Origin: DATJHM01 sp035493895
GTDB lineage: Bacteria > Chloroflexota > Ktedonobacteria > Ktedonobacterales > Ktedonobacteraceae
DNA length: 64,000 nt
Assembly (NCBI GenBank): GCA_035493895.1
Contig: DATJHM010000139.1
Location: 1-64,000 of the forward strand
Direction of reading: 5' to 3'
The notes beneath the pieces are model-generated. The model saw only the letters and a program-made list of their open reading frames with translations. It was not told the origin of the DNA and did no database searches. Both the position numbers and the translations under genes were made by a program. Shown here piece by piece: positions 60,402 through 64,000 of the stretch. Each line of letters starts with the position of its first letter. The first letter of the stretch is position 1.

Positions 60402-61436
60402 CTACCGACGGCGGAATTCTGCGCTGAGCGCCGACGTACCGATGTTCCACATATTGTCGGCAATGTTGATCGTGACTCCCGGGGGAACTATCTGGTCGAT
60501 GCGGTCCAGCACGTCGCTCGACAGGTCGATCCCGTCGGCAGCAAGGTAGGTGTCCAGGTGTTCCATGGTACGCGGGCCGATGATCGTGGAGGTAACCGCG
60601 GGATGGCGGATGACGAATGCGACTGCCATCTGGATAAGCGTCATCCCGGCCTCGTCGGCGAGCGCGCCGAGCGCGTCGGCGGCGGCGAACTTGGCGGCAT
60701 TGGCCGGGTTGGTGGCGTCATAAGCCTCGGAACGCAGGGCGCGAGCGGCGGAGCCCGGTCTGCTGACCTCCTGACCCTTGCGATATTTGCCCGACAGCCA
60801 ACCCCCGGCCAGCGGACTGTAGGCCAACACGCCCATGCCGTAGCGCAGGCAGGTCGGCAGCAGGTCGTATTCGATCGCGCGGGTCAGGAGCGAGTAGGGA
60901 GGCTGCTCGGTACGAAACCGCTCGTGGCCACGGCGATCAGCGGTCCACTGGGCCTCGACGATCTGAGAGGCGGGAACCTTCGACGCGCCGAAGGAGCGAA
61001 TCTTGCCCGCATGGACGAGGTCAGATAAGGCACCGAGGGTCTCGTCGATATCGGTGTTGGGATCGGGAACACCCACCTGATAGAGGTCGATCCAGTCGGT
61101 CTGTAACCGACGCAGCGAGCCTTCGACCCCCTCCGTGATCCACCGCCGCGACGCTCCGCGATGGTTGGGATCCTTGTCGAAAGGAGGGCCGAACTTGACA
61201 GCGAGCACCACGCTCGCGCGCCGTCCGCCCGCCAGCGCCTTGCCCAGGATCTCTTCTGACTCCCCGGCGGAGTAGCCATCAGCGGTGTCGATGAAATTGA
61301 TCCCGGCGTCTAGCGCCTTGTGGATGATCCGGATCGACTCGTCGTGATCGGTGTTGCCCAAGGCCCCGAACATCATCGCGCCGAGGCACAGCTGGCTGAC
61401 CCTGATGCCGGTGCGGCCAAGAGTACGGTATTGCAT
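60402..61436 (-). CDS. Aldo/keto reductase
   Basis: A 344-aa AKR-fold protein starting at ATG 61436, with GGAGGA nine bases upstream. The catalytic Asp and Tyr are in FIDTADGYSAGES and the Lys in VLAVKFG. Where the fourth tetrad residue (His of YQxHRPDP) is expected, the sequence reads YQVGVPDP, so the His is missing. The C-terminal NADP-binding segment (SPLAGGWLSGKY; IIGPRTMEHLD) is intact. Loss of the His usually alters or weakens carbonyl reduction. Expression is probably controlled by the neighbouring TetR protein. Confidence 0.9.
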   Translation of the reverse strand: MQYRTLGRTGIRVSQLCLGAMMFGALGNTDHDESIRIIHKALDAGINFIDTADGYSAGESEEILGKALAGGRRASVVLAVKFGPPFDKDPNHRGASRRWITEGVEGSLRRLQTDWIDLYQVGVPDPNTDIDETLGALSDLVHAGKIRSFGASKVPASQIVEAQWTADRRGHERFRTEQPPYSLLTRAIEYDLLPTCLRYGMGVLAYSPLAGGWLSGKYRKGQEVSRPGSAARALRSEAYDATNPANAAKFAAADALGALADEAGMTLIQMAVAFVIRHPAVTSTIIGPRTMEHLDTYLAADGIDLSSDVLDRIDQIVPPGVTINIADNMWNIGTSALSAEFRRR

Positions 61437-61468
61437 GACAGTATTCCTCCATCGTGTAATAATAAAGC

Positions 61469-61515
61469 GGATCAATGCTCCGCTTTATTATACGGAACAC
61501 TGTTCCGCTTGTCAA
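61469..61515 (-). promoter_or_regulatory. Aldo/keto reductase promoter with two TetR operators
   Basis: On the minus strand TTGACA (61515-61510) and TATAAT (61492-61487) have a 17-base spacer. GGAACACTGTTCC (61494-61506) fills that spacer, and a second site, GGATCAATGCTCC (61469-61481), lies just downstream of the -10 box inside a longer perfect 11-bp inverted repeat (61461-61489). Confidence 0.88.
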
Positions 61516-61656
61516 GCGATTGTTTGAGGGGACTGGTAGGCTGTATGCGTTTCACAGAAGATAACAGTGATAGTAAAATGCAACCAATCTGCATACAAAG
61601 AAAATCTAAAGGTGTATGCGATTAGCGAAATGATCCGCATACATTTTCAAGAAACG

Positions 61657-62838
61657 TTAGAGAATGATCAATCCTCTTACACCGCGTGCCATTTTTTGCC
61701 GACGATGTTCGTCGACAACTCTTTTGTTGACACTAATCTCTAAGCCGTGAACTGCAAGAGATTGCGAGACGCCTTTCGCCTTCTTCGGTTCGTATCCGTG
61801 TGCCTCGCACCACTTTGCATAGGAGATCATGACGTCGCCGTTGGCTACCCATGCCCCTTCCACTCTTTTACCACATGCTGCTAGCCACAATCCAACCGTG
61901 TCTTGTTCTGATTGCTGTACCTGTGGAAGATGGTAGACCGTTTTAAGCGTACGAGGCTCTTGCCTTTCAGATTGATACCACTGCTCCAGCAGTTGCTCCA
62001 GTTTACGCTGCGTATCGGTTCCCTCCAACGGGGTATACACGGTGACTTTGAGATCTGGCGCGTCAAAAACCTGAAAGGTAAGGCGTTCAAACTGGAGATG
62101 GCCCACCTGTGGATGGTTGAGCGTTTTTCGCCATTCTTGTCCACCAAGGACTTCATGATCAGGCCACCAGGCGCGAAATTCAGGACTGGCAAGCATGAGA
62201 TCATGGATCAACTCCGTCAATTGAACATCTCCAGGATAACGACCACAACTGCTCCGGAATTGTGCTAAAAGCTGTCGTGCATCTTCCTCCCAATTGACGA
62301 TGTATTGCCGAGACAGGGGATTGGTGAAGACGTCCCAGATCGTATTGCGTTCGCGGGCGGTCTTTTTGCGATAATCGCCAAAGATCACGCATCCGGCATC
62401 GTTCCAGGCCAGGATATCCCATCGCCTGCCTGACACAAAGGCTGGACGCGTGCCAAACTGATCCAGGAAATGTTGTAATGCTGGACTCACGGTCTCGGTT
62501 TCCGGCAAAAGCGCTGGAGGGGCCTGTTGCTGGGCTAAGAAGAAGAGATGGGTTCTTTCATTCGCATCCAGGCGCAACGTCTGCACCAGGCGCTCTAAGA
62601 CCTGCGTGGAAGGCGTAATCGAACGTGCCTGCTCTAACCAGGTGTACCAATCCACGCTCACCCCCACCATCTGTGCCACTTCCGCTCGTCTGAGTCCAGG
62701 CGTTTTGCGCCTGGTACCTCTCGGCAGTCCCACCTCTTCAGGCATAAGCCTTGCCCTGCGCGTACGCAGAAAGTCTCCAAGCTCCTGTAAACGATATGCT
62801 TGCTGGTGCCGCTGACTGACCATGCCAACCTCTTTCAT
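61657..62838 (-). CDS. MmyB-type XRE regulator with primase-like C-terminal domain
   Basis: The N-terminal 90 residues are an XRE helix-turn-helix with the MmyB-family pattern (LRTRRARL, TPGLRRAEVAQMVGVSVDWY, LEQARSITPS). The MmyB-like ligand domain covers about residues 100-285 (ILAWNDAG; FTNPLSRQYIVNWEEDAR; TFQVFDAPDLKVTVYTPL). After a linker, about 80 residues follow (ISYAKWCEAHGYEPKKAKG ... GVRGLII) that resemble the C-terminal winged helix of D5/P4-type phage primases. I do not know this fusion from other regulators. Start ATG 62838 or ATG 62823; both have a usable ribosome site. Confidence 0.85.
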   Translation of the reverse strand: MKEVGMVSQRHQQAYRLQELGDFLRTRRARLMPEEVGLPRGTRRKTPGLRRAEVAQMVGVSVDWYTWLEQARSITPSTQVLERLVQTLRLDANERTHLFFLAQQQAPPALLPETETVSPALQHFLDQFGTRPAFVSGRRWDILAWNDAGCVIFGDYRKKTARERNTIWDVFTNPLSRQYIVNWEEDARQLLAQFRSSCGRYPGDVQLTELIHDLMLASPEFRAWWPDHEVLGGQEWRKTLNHPQVGHLQFERLTFQVFDAPDLKVTVYTPLEGTDTQRKLEQLLEQWYQSERQEPRTLKTVYHLPQVQQSEQDTVGLWLAACGKRVEGAWVANGDVMISYAKWCEAHGYEPKKAKGVSQSLAVHGLEISVNKRVVDEHRRQKMARGVRGLIIL

Positions 62839-63009
62839 CCTGGTAGTCTCCAAAGAGCAACGCTTGAAACAGAGAAGTGGAATTCCTATGATCATTGCTC
62901 ATCTTGTTCTAGGATCCCCTTCAGTATACCATAGGTACGCAGGTGAAATGCCTGCAAACAGTCAAGTGATATGCACTGACCTAAAACATTCTCATCCGGA
63001 GTACAAAAA

Positions 63010-63792
63010 ATGCACACAGAAAACCAGATTACGTCAAACACTAAGATCGCGATCGTCACCGGCGGTAGCCGCGGCATTGGCCGCAGTACCGTTGAGAGCC
63101 TTGCAAGACGCGGCGTCGATACAATCTTCACCTATCACAGCCATGGCGCGGACGCAGAGGCAGTCGTTGCTACGGTGAAGGATGCAGGAGCGAAAGCCCT
63201 TGCGTTGCAACTGGATGCTGGCAACATCGCTTCGTTCGATGCCTTTGTCGAGCGCGTGAAAGACGCTCTCGCTCAGCTTGGAGCCGAGCGTTTCGACTTT
63301 CTGGTCAACAACGCTGGAAACCAACACCACAACATGCCGTTAGAGACGACTACCGAGGAAGAACTGGACAGTATCTACCGTGTCCATTTCAAAGGCGTCT
63401 TCTTCCTGACACAGAAGCTTCTTCCTCTCATCAATGACTGGGGACGTATCGTCAACATATCTACGGCCCGGACTCGCATAAGCGGGCCCAGAGGCGCCGC
63501 CTATGCGTCGATGAAGGGAGCTCTTGAGGTACTGTCCAGGCATATGGCGTCAGAGTTGGCACCGCGCAGGATTGCCGTCAATGTTGTTGCACCGGGTGCC
63601 GTTGCTACCGATTTCAGCGGAGGCATCGTCCGCGATAATCCTGCCGTGAACAAAATGGTGGCCGAAGCGACGGCACTGGGCCGGGCAGGTGTTCCCGACG
63701 ACATCGGTCCAATGATTGCCTCGCTGCTCTCCGAAGAAAACCGTTGGGTCAATGCGCAGCGCATCGAGGTTGCGGGAGGCGTGGCAATTTAG
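63010..63792 (+). CDS. Short-chain dehydrogenase/reductase
   Basis: A 260-aa classical SDR. Motifs are TGGSRGIGRS, the NNAGN motif, the catalytic Ser in NISTART and YASMK, and it ends in the family's EVAGGVAI. A polar segment after the second strand (TYHSHGADAE) favours NADPH. CGGAG lies about nine bases before the ATG. It is divergent from the MmyB-type regulator, which could control it. Substrate unknown. Confidence 0.92.
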   Translation: MHTENQITSNTKIAIVTGGSRGIGRSTVESLARRGVDTIFTYHSHGADAEAVVATVKDAGAKALALQLDAGNIASFDAFVERVKDALAQLGAERFDFLVNNAGNQHHNMPLETTTEEELDSIYRVHFKGVFFLTQKLLPLINDWGRIVNISTARTRISGPRGAAYASMKGALEVLSRHMASELAPRRIAVNVVAPGAVATDFSGGIVRDNPAVNKMVAEATALGRAGVPDDIGPMIASLLSEENRWVNAQRIEVAGGVAI

Positions 63793-63801
63793 CCATCCGT
63801 A

Positions 63802-63971
63802 AGAAACCTCGCCACGACGTATTGGACAGCGACCCGTTGGATTTGTTAGATCAACACAGCTTTTTCAAATTGCCCAACCCGCTCTCCAGGCCGATAAGCT
63901 GATGCCAAAACCCGATTTTTGCGCTCATGATCAGGGCCGGTCTCTGTCCATAAGGCCATGGCGAGGTTTCT
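63802..63971. repeat. 13-bp inverted repeat pair at the window edge
   Basis: AGAAACCTCGCCA (63802-63814) and TGGCGAGGTTTCT (63959-63971) are exact inverted copies 144 bases apart. No gene is visible between them. They could bound a small non-autonomous element or be remnants of gene duplication. Confidence 0.6.
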
Positions 63972-64000
63972 CCGTATAGACATCCGGGATCGCTTGATCC

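Noticed and set aside
60381..61028. Plus-strand 215-aa frame
   Set aside because: Antisense shadow of the aldo/keto reductase gene; Gly/Arg-rich with no domain.

Overview
This window looks like accessory chromosome from a soil bacterium with a large, non-actinobacterial secondary metabolism. The mosaic NRPS genes, a six-TM protein with a HAMP-like tail, an MmyB-type regulator and the many relics and repeats fit a Ktedonobacteria-like member of the Chloroflexota. That taxonomic call is my inference; no rRNA or other phylogenetic marker is present.

Region 1 (1-28.9 kb) is a co-directional NRPS operon whose 5' end lies outside the window. Reading domain motifs gives NRPS1 (A)-T-C-A-T-C-A-T-E, NRPS2 C-T-C with no A domain, NRPS3 degenerate C-A-T-C-A-T-E-C-A-T, a SyrP/TauD-like dioxygenase, and NRPS4 C-A-T-C. 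Hand-read ten-residue pocket codes give Asp (DLTKVGHIGK), a branched aliphatic residue, Ile or Val (DAFFLGVTFK), followed by epimerisation, Gly (DILQLGMIWK) and Asn (DLTKIGEVGK). In NRPS1 one pocket has two acidic residues (DIEDIGTVI, probably a basic residue, epimerised) and one is unassigned (DNWVLGTIH). A degenerate C-like domain, an Asp-activating domain and a stand-alone Fe(II)/2-oxoglutarate oxygenase together suggest beta-hydroxy-Asp. No thioesterase is visible; the last protein ends in a C domain.

Region 2 (29-40.7 kb) holds likely export and tailoring genes: an MsbA-like ABC exporter, a small unknown protein, a PF10014-type dioxygenase, a P450, a SAM methyltransferase and, on the opposite strand, a KS-AT-DH-KR-ACP polyketide synthase.

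Region 3 (40.9-44.1 kb) has a six-TM HAMP-like protein and about 2 kb without supportable genes but with several short direct repeats.

Region 4 (44.1-51.3 kb) is a minus-strand catabolic unit: YheO/DauR-type regulator, ornithine-cyclodeaminase-family protein, SDR, amino-acid permease, aldehyde dehydrogenase and D-threonine-aldolase-family protein. It has a consensus sigma70-type promoter and operator-like inverted repeats. Uptake followed by retro-aldol cleavage of a D- or beta-hydroxy-amino acid and oxidation of the aldehyde is the simplest reading.

Region 5 (52-64 kb) carries a rifampicin phosphotransferase, a DinB-like protein, a PLD-like protein, and an SDR gene split by a 1,084-bp element. 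The element has 80-bp terminal inverted repeats, a 5-bp target duplication, a phenolic-acid-decarboxylase-like passenger and no transposase, so it resembles a mobile insertion cassette. Beyond it lie a TetR regulator and an aldo/keto reductase that share paired 13-bp palindromic operators, an MmyB-type regulator with an unusual C-terminal fusion, and another SDR.
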